Shown here: positions 9,668 to 19,305 of the stretch, piece after piece
Layout of the letters: each line of letters starts with the position of its first letter
How positions within the stretch are numbered: the first letter of the stretch is position 1
DNA from: Janthinobacterium sp. Marseille
Lineage (GTDB): Bacteria; Pseudomonadota; Gammaproteobacteria; Burkholderiales; Burkholderiaceae_D
DNA: 64,000 bases
Reading direction: 5' to 3'
Assembly (NCBI RefSeq): GCF_000013625.1
Contig: NC_009659.1
Coordinates: 2,294,001-2,358,000, forward strand
Program-made: the position numbers and the translations under genes
The notes under the pieces: generated by a model
Databases searched by the model: none
What the model saw: only the letters and a program-made list of their open reading frames with translations
What the model was told of the DNA's origin: nothing

Positions 9668-10123
9668 TTAAGCGTGAGCAGTTGCGTCACTATTGCGGAC
9701 GATTAAACGGCTACCCTGTACTTCCCGTATGATGAATTTTCCTGGCACTGGCGACTCGCTTTCCGCCAGCTCCACATCCCATAAGGCGCCGCGATACATC
9801 ACGCGTGCGGTGTATGAGCTGGCATTGATTTGATGCCATTCCCCTACTTCCAGCGTCTGTCCTATATCGAGATTCACGTTAGGATCGCGCGCTGCATCAG
9901 TGTGATCAGGACGTCCGAATTTACTACGCCGCAAAGCAAAGGTAGCGAACGCTGCAACTGCAGCTGCAATCAGACATTGTTCCGGCACTCCCATGCCACC
10001 CAGTGCCGCCAAACCACCTGCAGCGGTTCCTATGCCTATCATCAATAGATAAAAGGTGCCGGTCGCCATTTCCAGTATGACCAGCACACAGGCCACGGCA
10101 AACCAAATCATCCAGTCCGTCAT
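9668..10123 (-). CDS. NfeD family membrane protein
   Basis: This short NfeD (151 residues) has two or three hydrophobic segments in the first 70 residues (WMIWFAVACVLVILEMATG; LLMIGIGTAAGGLAALGG; CLIAAAVAAFATFALR). An OB-fold-like domain follows at about 90-145 with ASSYTARVMYRGALWDVEL. It resembles E. coli YbbL/YbbK partner proteins. ATG 10123 has GGGAG 8 bases upstream. It is first in a two-gene operon with the SPFH gene, and the strong ppsA terminator lies just upstream. Confidence 0.9.
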   Translation of the reverse strand: MTDWMIWFAVACVLVILEMATGTFYLLMIGIGTAAGGLAALGGMGVPEQCLIAAAVAAFATFALRRSKFGRPDHTDAARDPNVNLDIGQTLEVGEWHQINASSYTARVMYRGALWDVELAESESPVPGKFIIREVQGSRLIVRNSDATAHA

Positions 10124-10140
10124 GTGTTTTTCTCCCAAAA

Positions 10141-10178
10141 AGCAAAAACCCTCGTGGACCGTTGGGCGACGAGGGTTA
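10141..10178 (-). terminator. Intrinsic terminator downstream of ppsA
   Basis: On the minus strand the stem AACCCTCGT ... ACGAGGGTT (9 bp, 13-base loop) is followed by TTTGCTTTTT. It ends the ppsA transcript about 110-140 bases after its stop codon and just before the NfeD start. Confidence 0.75.
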
Positions 10179-10185
10179 AGAAACC

Positions 10186-10266
10186 ACGATAAGACTTATC
10201 AACAGTCGGGTGCACACAGTCTAGACTAAAAAACTGTGTAGCAACATAAATTCACACACCCGACTG
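10186..10266 (-). other. Structured 3' flank of ppsA (nested inverted repeats; possible 3'-UTR RNA)
   Basis: Three perfect inverted repeats lie between the ppsA stop (10285) and the terminator at 10141-10178. The outer pair is CACCCGACTG (10257-10266) with CAGTCGGGTG (10203-10212). Inside it are ACACAG (10214-10219) and CTGTGT (10234-10239). After it comes a 13-base palindrome GATAAGACTTATC (10188-10200). Together with the terminator the transcript could fold into a compact RNA of about 130 nt. It may protect the mRNA end, pause polymerase or give rise to a small RNA; the sequence alone does not decide. Confidence 0.45.
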
Positions 10267-10284
10267 CCTTACTACCTTAGAACA

Positions 10285-12723
10285 TTACAGACGCTTGGCC
10301 AGGTTCTGCCATGTCTCGATCACCGAATCAGGATTCAGCGATAGAGACGTAATGCCTTCCTTCATCAGCCATTCGGCGAAATCCGGATGATCCGAAGGGC
10401 CTTGACCGCAAATACCGACGTACTTGCCCTGCTTGCGACATGCAGCAATCGCACGCGAGAACATCGCCAGTACCGCTGGGTCGCGTTCATCAAAATCAGC
10501 CGCCAGGATTTCCATACCGGAATCGCGATCCAGGCCCAGCGTGAGCTGGGTCAAATCGTTGGAACCGATGGAGAAGCCGTCGAAATAATTGAGGAACTCT
10601 TCAGCCAGGATAGCGTTCGATGGCACTTCGCACATCATGACGATGCGCAAACCGTTTTCACCGCGTTTCAAGCCGTTCTTTGCCAACAGGTCGATCACTT
10701 TTTCGGCCTGTCCCAAAGTACGGACGAACGGCACCATGATTTCGACGTTGGTCAAACCCATCTCGTCACGCACGCGCTTCATCGCCTTGCATTCCATTTC
10801 GAAGGATTCGGCAAAATCCGGCGCCAGGTAGCGTGCTACGCCACGGAAGCCCAGCATTGGATTTTCTTCATCCGGTTCGTAACGGGAACCGCCGATCAGT
10901 TTTTTGTACTCATTCGATTTGAAATCAGACAAACGCACGATCACAGGTTTAGGCCAGAATGCGGCACCGATGGTGGCAATACCTTCAGCCAGCTTGTCGA
11001 TATAAAAAGCCTTCGGCGAAGCATGGCCGCGCGCGACGGATTCAACCGCGGTTTTCAGGTCAGCATCGATATGCGGGTATTCCAGAATCGCTTTTGGATG
11101 AACACCGATATTGTTGTTGATGATGAATTCCAGGCGCGCCAAGCCGACACCTGCATTCGGGATGCTTTGGAAGTCAAAAGCCAGTTGCGGGTTACCCACG
11201 TTGAGCGTGATTTTCAAAGGCAGCTCAGGCAAATCACCACGTGCGAATTCCGTCACTTCGGTTTCCAGCAAGCCGTCATAGACCTTGCCTTCGTCGCCTT
11301 CGGCACACGATACAGTGACCAGGGTACCGTCAGTCAGCAATTCGGTCGCATCACCGCAACCAACCACTGCCGGCACACCCAATTCACGCGCAATAATCGC
11401 CGCATGACAGGTACGGCCACCGCGATTGGTGACGATTGCGGAAGCACGCTTCATGACCGGCTCCCAGTTCGGGTCCGTCATATCCGCTACCAGTACATCG
11501 CCCGGCTGCACACGTTCCATATCCGCTGCATCGAGGATGACACGCACCGGGCCTGCACCGATCTTTTGACCAATGGCACGGCCAACGGTCAATACCGAAC
11601 CGCTACCCTTGAGTTTGAAGCGTTGTTGTACGTCAGTGGATTTCTGCTGCGACTTCACGGTTTCCGGACGCGCCTGCAAAATGTACAGCTTGCCGTCTAT
11701 ACCGTCCTTGCCCCATTCGATATCCATCGGACGGCCATAATGCTTTTCAATGATGACTGCATACTTGGCGAGTTCGACGATTTCTTCATCGGTCAAGGAA
11801 TAGCGATTGCGCATGCCAATAGGCACATCGACGGTACGCACCGAACGACCTGCTTTCGCTTCTTCGGTGAATTCCATCTTGATCAGCTTGGAGCCGATGT
11901 TGCGGCGGATGATAGGCAGCTTGCCAAGTTCCAGCATCGGCTTGTGCACATAAAATTCATCCGGATTGACCGCACCCTGCACCACGGTTTCACCCAGGCC
12001 GTAGCTGGAAGTGATGAAGACCACATCCTGGAAACCGGATTCGGTATCCAGCGTGAACATCACGCCGGCCGCGCCCTTATCCGAACGCACCATACGCTGT
12101 ACACCGGCTGATAATGCAACTTCAGCATGGGTAAAGCCTTTGTGGACACGGTAAGAAATTGCGCGGTCGTTATACAGCGATGCGAACACATGCTTGATTG
12201 CTTCAAGCACATTATCGATGCCGACAACGTTAAGGAAGGTTTCTTGCTGACCGGCAAATGAAGCGTCCGGCAAATCTTCCGCGGTAGCGGAAGAACGCAC
12301 GGCAAACGACATTTCCTTGGAGGAATCTGCGGCCAGGTCTTTGTAATACTGCGTGATGTCTTGCAGTAATTGCGGCTGGAATGGTGTGTCCACTATCCAT
12401 TGACGAATCTCTGCGCCGGCTTGCGCCAGTGCACGTACATCGTCGATATTCAGGTTGGCCAGACGATCAGCGATACGTTGTGCCAGACTCAGCCCACCGT
12501 TTTCACTGTACGTCAGGAAATCCCTGAACGCCTGTGCCGTGGTGGCGAAGCCGCCCGGCACCCTGACGCCGGCTTCTGCAAGCTGGCTGATCATCTCGCC
12601 TAAAGACGAGTTTTTACCGCCAACCGAGTCCACATCGGACATCCGTAAACGGTCGAAAGAAACGACGTAGTTTCCCTCTACTGCCGGGTCATACTTGCTC
12701 CCCGTTTGTAATGCAATCGACAT
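10285..12723 (-). CDS. ppsA: Phosphoenolpyruvate synthase (pyruvate, water dikinase)
   Basis: It makes phosphoenolpyruvate, AMP and phosphate from pyruvate and ATP for gluconeogenesis. The 812 residues contain an N-terminal ATP-grasp domain ([11 protein letters not shown] near 35; [12 protein letters not shown] near 155). The central swivelling domain carries the phosphorylated His440 in [13 protein letters not shown]. The C-terminal PEP/pyruvate barrel has [18 protein letters not shown]. It is divergent from ppsR, whose product inactivates and reactivates PpsA by threonine phosphorylation in this segment. The intergenic DNA has an 11-bp tandem repeat, and the 3' flank is strongly structured. 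Confidence 0.97.
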   Translation of the reverse strand: MSIALQTGSKYDPAVEGNYVVSFDRLRMSDVDSVGGKNSSLGEMISQLAEAGVRVPGGFATTAQAFRDFLTYSENGGLSLAQRIADRLANLNIDDVRALAQAGAEIRQWIVDTPFQPQLLQDITQYYKDLAADSSKEMSFAVRSSATAEDLPDASFAGQQETFLNVVGIDNVLEAIKHVFASLYNDRAISYRVHKGFTHAEVALSAGVQRMVRSDKGAAGVMFTLDTESGFQDVVFITSSYGLGETVVQGAVNPDEFYVHKPMLELGKLPIIRRNIGSKLIKMEFTEEAKAGRSVRTVDVPIGMRNRYSLTDEEIVELAKYAVIIEKHYGRPMDIEWGKDGIDGKLYILQARPETVKSQQKSTDVQQRFKLKGSGSVLTVGRAIGQKIGAGPVRVILDAADMERVQPGDVLVADMTDPNWEPVMKRASAIVTNRGGRTCHAAIIARELGVPAVVGCGDATELLTDGTLVTVSCAEGDEGKVYDGLLETEVTEFARGDLPELPLKITLNVGNPQLAFDFQSIPNAGVGLARLEFIINNNIGVHPKAILEYPHIDADLKTAVESVARGHASPKAFYIDKLAEGIATIGAAFWPKPVIVRLSDFKSNEYKKLIGGSRYEPDEENPMLGFRGVARYLAPDFAESFEMECKAMKRVRDEMGLTNVEIMVPFVRTLGQAEKVIDLLAKNGLKRGENGLRIVMMCEVPSNAILAEEFLNYFDGFSIGSNDLTQLTLGLDRDSGMEILAADFDERDPAVLAMFSRAIAACRKQGKYVGICGQGPSDHPDFAEWLMKEGITSLSLNPDSVIETWQNLAKRL

Positions 12724-12768
12724 AACAACCTCTGCTTTGATGACAAGAAATCTTCATGCGTGCCCTTC

Positions 12769-12790
12769 ATAGGCGACAGATAGGCGACAG
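12769..12790. repeat. Perfect 11-bp tandem repeat in the ppsA-ppsR intergenic region
   Basis: ATAGGCGACAG occurs twice back to back, about 46 bases upstream of the ppsA start. One helical turn of repeat in a divergent promoter region could be a regulator site or a simple duplication. Confidence 0.7.
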
Positions 12791-12915
12791 TTTTTGTTAT
12801 TCTTCGAGTAAGGCCGTAACATGTGTGAGCAATTGGCCGACATTTTACCCAAAGTCTTACGAGTTCGCACTGCACCGCAGCATTTTTTTAACTTACAGCA
12901 TCCTTACACCATCTC

Positions 12916-13764
12916 ATGAGCCAACCTGTCGAGCGTAGTCCGGCCAGCACACGCACTGTGTTTTTTGTCTCCGATGGTACTGGTATCACAGCGGAAACAT
13001 TCGGTCATTCGGTGTTAACGCAATTTGAATTACGCTTCAAACAGGTCCGTTTACCGTTCATCGATACCCCGGACAAGGCTTATGATGCATTGCGGAAAAT
13101 TAATGAAACCTTCGCTGCCGACGGACAGCGTCCCATCATTTTTTCTACATTGGTGAAAGCAGATTTATCCAGCATTGTGCGCCAATCCCAAGGGATGCAC
13201 ATGGATTTAATTCAAACTTTTGTGGAGCCGCTGGAACAGGAGCTGGGCGTCAAATCTACCCACACGATAGGCCGCAGCCATACCAGCACGGATTCCGAGG
13301 AATACAAGAATCGTATCGAGGCCATCAACTTTTCGCTGGCGCATGACGACGGGCAATCGCATAAGAATTTATCCGCGGCGGATGTCATCCTGGTGGGTGT
13401 CTCGCGCTCGGGAAAAACCCCTACCAGCCTGTTCCTGGCCATGCAGTACGGCATCAAGGCGGCCAACTACCCGCTGATTCCGGACGATTTTGAACGGGAG
13501 AAATTGCCGGGTGGATTGCAGGCGTACAAACACAAGATATTTGGCCTCTCGATCGCAGCGGACCGGCTGGCGGAAATCCGTAACGAACGCTTACCCGGCA
13601 GCAAATATGCGGCACTGGAAAACTGTCGTTACGAAGTAAATGAAGCAGAACGCATGATGCGCCGCGAAGGCATACGCTGGATGTCGTCGACCACCAAGTC
13701 GATTGAAGAAATTGCGGCGACCATCCTGCAGGAAATCAAACTGGATCCGCCGATCAAGGACTAG
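12916..13764 (+). CDS. ppsR: Pyruvate, water dikinase regulatory protein (PSRP, DUF299)
   Basis: This is a bifunctional ADP-dependent kinase and phosphate-dependent pyrophosphorylase that switches PpsA off and on. The 282 residues contain [20 protein letters not shown] at the N-terminus and the P-loop-like [11 protein letters not shown] at about residue 160. The gene is divergent from ppsA, 192 bases apart, the expected arrangement. Its TAG stop shares a CTAG palindrome with the stop of the converging methyltransferase gene. ATG 12916 follows a T-rich leader without a strong ribosome site. Confidence 0.96.
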   Translation: MSQPVERSPASTRTVFFVSDGTGITAETFGHSVLTQFELRFKQVRLPFIDTPDKAYDALRKINETFAADGQRPIIFSTLVKADLSSIVRQSQGMHMDLIQTFVEPLEQELGVKSTHTIGRSHTSTDSEEYKNRIEAINFSLAHDDGQSHKNLSAADVILVGVSRSGKTPTSLFLAMQYGIKAANYPLIPDDFEREKLPGGLQAYKHKIFGLSIAADRLAEIRNERLPGSKYAALENCRYEVNEAERMMRREGIRWMSSTTKSIEEIAATILQEIKLDPPIKD

Positions 13765-14555
13765 CGCGAAGTACGCTGCCTGAGCTGTTCGAAGAAGCAA
13801 ACGGCAGAGCTGGCAGCGACGTTCAGTGACTCGATGTCGCCCAGATGCGGGATTGAAATGCGATGCGTCGCGCGCGCCAGCAGGTCATCTGCCACGCCCT
13901 GCCCTTCATGCCCGAACAGCCATGCGACCGGCTGGCGCAAATCCAGCTCATACAATTGCTTCTCCGCATGCGAGCTGGTCGCGATCACCGGGATGTCGGC
14001 CCGTCCCAGCAAATCAGATAGATCAACACCCTCGAATATTTCCAGCAAAAAGTGCGCGCCCATACCGGCACGCAAGACCTTGGGCGACCAGGCAAAGGTA
14101 GTCCCGGCACTGCAAAAAACCTGCTTGATGCCTGCGGCAGCCGCACTGCGCACGATGGAACCGAAGTTGCCGGGATCCTGTACCTTGTCGAGCAAGACTG
14201 CCGATTGCGTCAAACGCGGCGGTGTTGGCATTTCCGGCGTATCGATCACAAACAACAAATCCACACCATGCTCAACCTGGCTCAGCGCATGGAACAAGGC
14301 ATCCGGCAAGACGATACATTGCGTGGTGCTATCACTGCATTGCTGGACGATCACGGTTACTTCGCCATTCAGCATCGCCGTTTCACCGACTATGCATAAA
14401 GGCGGCAAGCCGACCTTTTGCAAATAGGCTTCGCACAGATGAACGCCGTCGAGCAAAGTCCGTCCCGCCTTGCGCCGTGCCTGTGAACTCGCAGCCAAGT
14501 GCTTGAGCTCTTTATAGAGCGGATTGTCACGCGAGGAAATGGATTTGATCGTCAT
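13761..14555 (-). CDS. TrmH/SpoU family RNA 2'-O-methyltransferase
   Basis: This SPOUT-class, AdoMet-dependent enzyme methylates tRNA or rRNA ribose. The 264 residues hold the three signature motifs: [18 protein letters not shown] (about 141-158), [10 protein letters not shown] (about 211-220) and [19 protein letters not shown] (about 235-253), which together form the trefoil knot. An N-terminal substrate-binding segment precedes them ([14 protein letters not shown]). Target specificity cannot be read from sequence; RlmB-like is possible. It is the last gene of the long minus-strand cluster, 17 bases after rnhB, and converges on ppsR with shared stop-codon bases. Confidence 0.9.
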   Translation of the reverse strand: MTIKSISSRDNPLYKELKHLAASSQARRKAGRTLLDGVHLCEAYLQKVGLPPLCIVGETAMLNGEVTVIVQQCSDSTTQCIVLPDALFHALSQVEHGVDLLFVIDTPEMPTPPRLTQSAVLLDKVQDPGNFGSIVRSAAAAGIKQVFCSAGTTFAWSPKVLRAGMGAHFLLEIFEGVDLSDLLGRADIPVIATSSHAEKQLYELDLRQPVAWLFGHEGQGVADDLLARATHRISIPHLGDIESLNVAASSAVCFFEQLRQRTSR

Positions 14556-14572
14556 GGAAAGCCAGCCTGCCT

Positions 14573-15205
14573 TTATACCTTGTTTGCAGGCGTAACTCCG
14601 CCCAGCAAAGCGCGCACCGGCGCATAGGATTTGCGATGCACCGGCGATACACCATGTTCGCGCAGGCGCTCCAGATGCAAGGCCGTTGGATAACCTTTGT
14701 GCTGGTCAAAAGCATAATGGGGGTATTGGATATGCAGCAAGCCAAGCGCATGATCACGCGCAGTCTTGGCCAGGATGGAAGCGGCTGAAATCGCCTGCAC
14801 CTTGTCGTCACCCTTGATGATGGCTTCCGAGCGTACGCTGGTCACCGGGCAACGATTGCCGTCGATCAGCGCGAGCGTCGGCACTACATGCAATCCTTCA
14901 ATCGCACGCCGCATCGCCAACATGGTCGCCTGCAGGATATTCAGGCTATCGATCTCTTCTTCCGAGCACTGCGCAATCGACCAGGACAATGCGTATTGTT
15001 TGATTTCAATCGCCAGCGCATCGCGCTTCACTTCCGTCAGCTTTTTGGAATCGCGCAAACCATCGATCGGACGCATGGGATCAAGGATAACAGCAGCTGC
15101 AAACACCGGTCCCGCCAAGGGACCACGTCCGGCTTCGTCTACACCGCAGATAATGTCTTCGTCCAGGAAACTGAACAATGAGAGATTGGGATCTTCTTTT
15201 TTCAC
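14573..15205 (-). CDS. rnhB: Ribonuclease HII
   Basis: It removes RNA from RNA-DNA hybrids and single ribonucleotides from DNA. The 210 residues include [19 protein letters not shown] with the first acidic pair (about 21-22), a central Asp in LALIDGN, and [11 protein letters not shown]. It sits 20 bases after lpxB. lpxB-rnhB-SpoU methyltransferase is the usual order in betaproteobacteria. Confidence 0.96.
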   Translation of the reverse strand: MKKEDPNLSLFSFLDEDIICGVDEAGRGPLAGPVFAAAVILDPMRPIDGLRDSKKLTEVKRDALAIEIKQYALSWSIAQCSEEEIDSLNILQATMLAMRRAIEGLHVVPTLALIDGNRCPVTSVRSEAIIKGDDKVQAISAASILAKTARDHALGLLHIQYPHYAFDQHKGYPTALHLERLREHGVSPVHRKSYAPVRALLGGVTPANKV

Positions 15206-15225
15206 GGTGTGATCGTTCTCTACGT

Positions 15226-16410
15226 TTACACGCTGCCGCTGCGCGACTGCGCGATCAATTCCATCACGGCGCGGGCGCTCTCACCTGCCGTATCGCGCAA
15301 CAAGCTGTGATGCATTTCGGTAAAACGGCGCTGCAGGCGTTCACGGTGCGCACCGTCTTGCAGTTGCTGCCATAGTGCATCAGCCAGTGCTTGCGGCGTC
15401 GCTGCATCTTGTAGCAGCTCCGGCACCAGGAACTCCTGTGCCAGGATATTCGGCAAGCCTATCCATGGCTGATAGGCCATATGACGCAATATATGCCAGG
15501 AAGCGCTCATCATCTTGTAAGCGATGACCATAGGACGCTTGAACAGTGCGACTTCCAGCGAAGCCGTACCGGACGCAACCATGACCGCATCCGCCGCAGC
15601 CAGTGCCTGATGCGACTGTCCATCCAGTATTTGCACCGGCACATCCTGCAAACCGGCTTGCGCAATCAACTCTTCAAAATAACGCCGTTGTGGCGCACCG
15701 GCCATAGGTGCGACGATGCGCAGCCCGGGATCACGCTGTAACAGGATCTTCGCCGCCGCGACAAAAGCCACGGCGTTGTACTTCAACTCAGACATACGGC
15801 TACCCGGCAGGATCGCCACGACCGGCCCTGACTGCGGCAAATTCAGAAGAGTGCGTGCAGCGGCCTGATCAGGTTCCATCGGGATGACTTGTGCCAGCGG
15901 ATGACCGACATAGGTAGCGGGAATACCCGCCTTGCGATAAATCTCTTCTTCAAACGGGAAGATCACCAGCATGTGCGAGGCAGCGCGGGCAATTTTCTTG
16001 ATGCGACCACCGCGCCAGGCCCAGATCGACGGCCCGATGAAATGCATGGTTGGAATGCCGGCACTCTTGAGCTGCGCTTCCAGTCCCAAATTGAAATCAG
16101 GCGCATCCACACCGATGAATACTGCCGGACGCTCGTCCAGCAATTGATCACGCAAAGCGACCTGTATGCCCTTGATTTCACGGTAGTGTGCGAGGACTTC
16201 GAACAAGCCGCGAACCGACAGCTTTTCCATCGGGAAGTCGCTGACAAAGCCATACTGCGCCATGTGCGGGCCACCGATGCCATGCATATAGGCATCCGGC
16301 ATCTGCGGACGCAAACCGGACAACAGGCGGCTTGCCAGCAAATCGCCGGATGTTTCGCCGGCGACCATTGCGATCGCTGTCTTAGCAGTTGTGTTAACGG
16401 ATGATGCCAC
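15226..16410 (-). CDS. lpxB: Lipid-A-disaccharide synthase
   Basis: This GT19 glycosyltransferase joins UDP-diacylglucosamine and lipid X at the inner face of the inner membrane. The 394 residues begin, after a short variable head, with [19 protein letters not shown] and carry [20 protein letters not shown] and [12 protein letters not shown], all family motifs. It overlaps lpxA by 17 bases, so the two are translationally coupled. Confidence 0.97.
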   Translation of the reverse strand: MASSVNTTAKTAIAMVAGETSGDLLASRLLSGLRPQMPDAYMHGIGGPHMAQYGFVSDFPMEKLSVRGLFEVLAHYREIKGIQVALRDQLLDERPAVFIGVDAPDFNLGLEAQLKSAGIPTMHFIGPSIWAWRGGRIKKIARAASHMLVIFPFEEEIYRKAGIPATYVGHPLAQVIPMEPDQAAARTLLNLPQSGPVVAILPGSRMSELKYNAVAFVAAAKILLQRDPGLRIVAPMAGAPQRRYFEELIAQAGLQDVPVQILDGQSHQALAAADAVMVASGTASLEVALFKRPMVIAYKMMSASWHILRHMAYQPWIGLPNILAQEFLVPELLQDAATPQALADALWQQLQDGAHRERLQRRFTEMHHSLLRDTAGESARAVMELIAQSRSGSV

Positions 16411-17182
16411 GAGGGGATGCTTCTATGAACTCACGCAGTTGACGCAGGTATTGTGCCGCGTCCGGTGATTTTTCTTCTTCCGCCTGCAGCGCCAGCTTGG
16501 CCTCTTCCAGTGGCAACCCGGACCGGTAGATGGTCTTGTAGCCGCGCTTGATCGCCATGATCTGCTCGCTGCTGAAACCACGGCGCTTCAGGCCTTCGCT
16601 ATTGATACCCGCCGGTACTGCGCGATTGCCGGCAGCCGTCACGAATGGCGGGATGTCCTGGCTGACCGCTGCAGTGAAGGCTGTCATTGCATGTGCACCG
16701 ATACGGCAGAATTGATGGACCGAAGTGAAGCCGCCAAGGAAGACCCAGTCTTCCAGGTGTACATGGCCGGCCAGCGTCGCATTATTGGCAAGGATGATGT
16801 TGCTGCCGAGCTGGCAATCATGCGCGATGTGTACATACGCCATGATCCAGTTATCGTTGCCCAGGCGAGTGATACCAACGTCTTGTGAGGTACCCAGATT
16901 GATGGTGACGAATTCGCGTATCGTATTGCGGTCACCTATCGTCAGCAGGGTCGGTTCACCGGCATACTTCTTGTCCTGCGGTGCCGCACCTATCGAAGCG
17001 AACTGGAATATCTTGTTGTCGGCACCGATGGTCGTATGACCTTCGACCACGACATGCGGACCAATTTTGCTGCCGGCACCGATCACTACATCAGGGCCGA
17101 TCACCGTATAGGGGCCAACCTCAACGCTGGAGTCGAGTTGTGCCTTCGGATCAACAATCGCTGTTGGATGGATCAATGACAT
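16394..17182 (-). CDS. lpxA: UDP-N-acetylglucosamine acyltransferase
   Basis: It performs the first step of lipid A synthesis, transfer of 3-hydroxyacyl from ACP. The 262 residues form a left-handed parallel beta helix from hexapeptide repeats, with the catalytic His in [11 protein letters not shown] and the [17 protein letters not shown] segment. The C-terminal helical part (about 195-262) is typical. Its ATG shares one base with the fabZ stop (TAATG). Confidence 0.97.
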   Translation of the reverse strand: MSLIHPTAIVDPKAQLDSSVEVGPYTVIGPDVVIGAGSKIGPHVVVEGHTTIGADNKIFQFASIGAAPQDKKYAGEPTLLTIGDRNTIREFVTINLGTSQDVGITRLGNDNWIMAYVHIAHDCQLGSNIILANNATLAGHVHLEDWVFLGGFTSVHQFCRIGAHAMTAFTAAVSQDIPPFVTAAGNRAVPAGINSEGLKRRGFSSEQIMAIKRGYKTIYRSGLPLEEAKLALQAEEEKSPDAAQYLRQLREFIEASPRGIIR

Positions 17183-17667
17183 TACTGCCCCGCTGCTGGA
17201 CTCGCATCGTTAATCGTACGCATGGTACACATCAGTTCCGCTTCCAGCGCCAATTGGCCATCGACGGAACCGGTTGCCTTGTACTTCCAGATACCGCGCG
17301 CATTGCGCAGGATTTCGACTTCCATTTTCAACTGGTCACCCGGCTCAACCGGACGCTTGAAGCGCGCACCGTCGATACCGATAAAATACACCACGCTATT
17401 GTCATCCGGCTTTTGCCCCATGGTCAGGAAGGACAGCAAGGCAGCGGTTTGCGCCAGCGCTTCTATCATCAGCACGCCCGGCATGACCGGCTTGTGCGGG
17501 AAGTGGCCATTGAAGAATTCTTCATTGACGGTGACGTTCTTGATCGCGGTAATCGATTTACCCGATTCCCAGTTCAACACACGATCAACCAGCAGCAAAG
17601 GATAGCGATGCGGCAGGTATTGCTTGATCTGATTGATGTCTAGTGTTTTCATTTCCGAGTTACTCAT
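17182..17667 (-). CDS. fabZ: 3-hydroxyacyl-ACP dehydratase FabZ
   Basis: It dehydrates 3-hydroxyacyl-ACP in fatty acid elongation. The 161 residues form a hot-dog fold with [12 protein letters not shown], the catalytic His in [11 protein letters not shown] and the Glu in [12 protein letters not shown] 17667 overlaps the lpxD stop as ATGA and is used here; an in-frame ATG at 17652 would also give a normal protein. It lies between lpxD and lpxA, which share its hydroxyacyl-ACP substrates. Confidence 0.96.
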   Translation of the reverse strand: MSNSEMKTLDINQIKQYLPHRYPLLLVDRVLNWESGKSITAIKNVTVNEEFFNGHFPHKPVMPGVLMIEALAQTAALLSFLTMGQKPDDNSVVYFIGIDGARFKRPVEPGDQLKMEVEILRNARGIWKYKATGSVDGQLALEAELMCTMRTINDASPAAGQ

Positions 17668-18716
17668 TCTGGTTTATCGCCTAGCGATTTAATAGTTTTT
17701 TCTAATTCGCGGATTTTCTCACGCATCGTCGCCAAATTGCGCACAATCACCGCTGATTTTTCCCACTCGGCATTCTTCGCCAGTGGATAAAAGCCCGTAT
17801 ATTGGCCCGGCTCACGTATCGAACGTGACACCATGCTGCCGGACGAGATGTGCACATGATCAGCTATGGTCAAATGCCCCAGCACCATCGCCGCGCCGCC
17901 GAAAGTACAGTATTTGCCTATGATCGCACTACCCGCCACGCCGACACAGCCGGCCATTGCCGTATGCGCACCGATATGGCAGTTGTGACCGATCTGGATC
18001 TGGTTATCCAGCTTGACGCCGTCTTCGAGCACGGTATCCGCCAGTGCGCCACGGTCGATCGAGGTATTGGCACCGATCTCAACATCGTCGCCTATCCTGA
18101 CCGCGCCAGTCTGCGGAATCTTGATATAGACCCCGCCCTCATTCGCAAAACCGAAGCCATCCGCGCCTATGACTGCGCCGGAATGGATGATGCCACGCGC
18201 ACCGATCCGGCAGCCAGCCAGAAACGTCACGCGGGGATAAAAATGAGTACCGCTACCGACTCGAGCATCGCGCCCAATAAAACAGCCGGCATCGATCACG
18301 CAGCCGTCTTCAATCACTGCGCCCGCCTCGACTGCTACGAATGGCCCGATCGAAGCGCTGGCAGCAATCTGCGCGGTCGGATCGACACTGGCACTCGGAT
18401 GTATTCCCGCCGGGGCGATATGCGCATGCAACGCGGCAAAGAACTGTGCCGCACGTGCAAAATAGGCATAGGGATTGGCGGTAACGATGCGCGCACCCTG
18501 ATAATCAGCCGCGACGACCTCGTCGTCTGCGGCAGACAAAATTAAAGCGGCCGCGTGTGTTTGCGCGGCCTGCCCTCTGAACTTGGGATTGGAAAGAAAC
18601 GTGATGTGCGATGCATCTGCATCGTTTAACGGTGCGATGCCGACAACTTCAATGTCCGCATCGCCTATCAACCGGCCCCCCAAGCGTTCGACTAATTCTC
18701 CCAGCCGAGTGCTCAT
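17664..18716 (-). CDS. lpxD: UDP-3-O-acyl-glucosamine N-acyltransferase
   Basis: It carries out the third step of lipid A synthesis, N-acylation. The 350 residues comprise a uridine-binding N-terminal domain ([20 protein letters not shown]), a hexapeptide-repeat beta helix (about 105-300) with catalytic His in [15 protein letters not shown], and a C-terminal helix. It follows skp by 15 bases and overlaps fabZ by 4. Confidence 0.96.
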   Translation of the reverse strand: MSTRLGELVERLGGRLIGDADIEVVGIAPLNDADASHITFLSNPKFRGQAAQTHAAALILSAADDEVVAADYQGARIVTANPYAYFARAAQFFAALHAHIAPAGIHPSASVDPTAQIAASASIGPFVAVEAGAVIEDGCVIDAGCFIGRDARVGSGTHFYPRVTFLAGCRIGARGIIHSGAVIGADGFGFANEGGVYIKIPQTGAVRIGDDVEIGANTSIDRGALADTVLEDGVKLDNQIQIGHNCHIGAHTAMAGCVGVAGSAIIGKYCTFGGAAMVLGHLTIADHVHISSGSMVSRSIREPGQYTGFYPLAKNAEWEKSAVIVRNLATMREKIRELEKTIKSLGDKPE

Positions 18717-18731
18717 CGTTGCCTTTTTATT

Positions 18732-19250
18732 TTATTTGCCCAGCGCTTTGATTACTTTATCGGTGATGTCGATACGCGGACTAACGTAAGCCGCTTCCTG
18801 CAACACGATATCGTATTTCTCAGCTTCAGCGATTTGTTTGATGACTTTGTTGGTACGCTCAATCGCGCTCGCGGTTTCTTCATTACGACGCTGGTTCAAG
18901 TCTTCCTTGAATTCACGTTGCGTACGCTGGAAATCCTTGTCGACATCAGCCAGCTCACGCTGACGTTTGACACGATCCGAATCTGACAATACCGGCGCAT
19001 CCTTGTCGAACTTATCGGCCAGGTTTTTCAGGCGATTCGCCAGATCCTGCAGTTCTTTTTGCCGCTTGGCAAATTCCTGCTCCAGCTTGACCTGGGCCGC
19101 CTTGTACGGTGCCGCTTCGCGGAACACGCGCTCTGTGCTGATAAAGCCGATCCGGGTTTCCTGCGCTTGCACCACGGAAACAAAACACAATCCCGCGACA
19201 ACGACTGCCACGCCTTTGGAGACTACTGACGATTTAATTAATGACTTCAA
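18732..19250 (-). CDS. skp: Periplasmic chaperone Skp/OmpH
   Basis: This periplasmic trimeric chaperone carries unfolded outer-membrane proteins to the BAM complex. I place the start at TTG 19250, giving 172 residues, because GGAG lies 7 bases upstream and the signal peptide (LKSLIKSSVV ... VSVVQA) starts there. No ATG is available without running back into bamA. The mature part begins QETRIGFISTERVFREA and has the long charged coiled coil of the Skp tentacles (KRQKELQDLANRLKNLADKF), ending VSPRIDITDKVIKALGK. It follows bamA by 55 bases. Confidence 0.93.
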   Translation of the reverse strand: MKSLIKSSVVSKGVAVVVAGLCFVSVVQAQETRIGFISTERVFREAAPYKAAQVKLEQEFAKRQKELQDLANRLKNLADKFDKDAPVLSDSDRVKRQRELADVDKDFQRTQREFKEDLNQRRNEETASAIERTNKVIKQIAEAEKYDIVLQEAAYVSPRIDITDKVIKALGK

Positions 19251-19305
19251 AATAATTCTCCGTGTTTCTAATTTCAATACCGAACGCCTATTATGCCTGA
19301 AGCGA

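Noticed and set aside
10387..12111. 574-codon open frame on the plus strand opposite ppsA
   Set aside because: It is a mirror frame of a strongly codon-biased essential gene, with His/Arg/Thr-rich nonsense composition and no recognisable domain or ribosome site.
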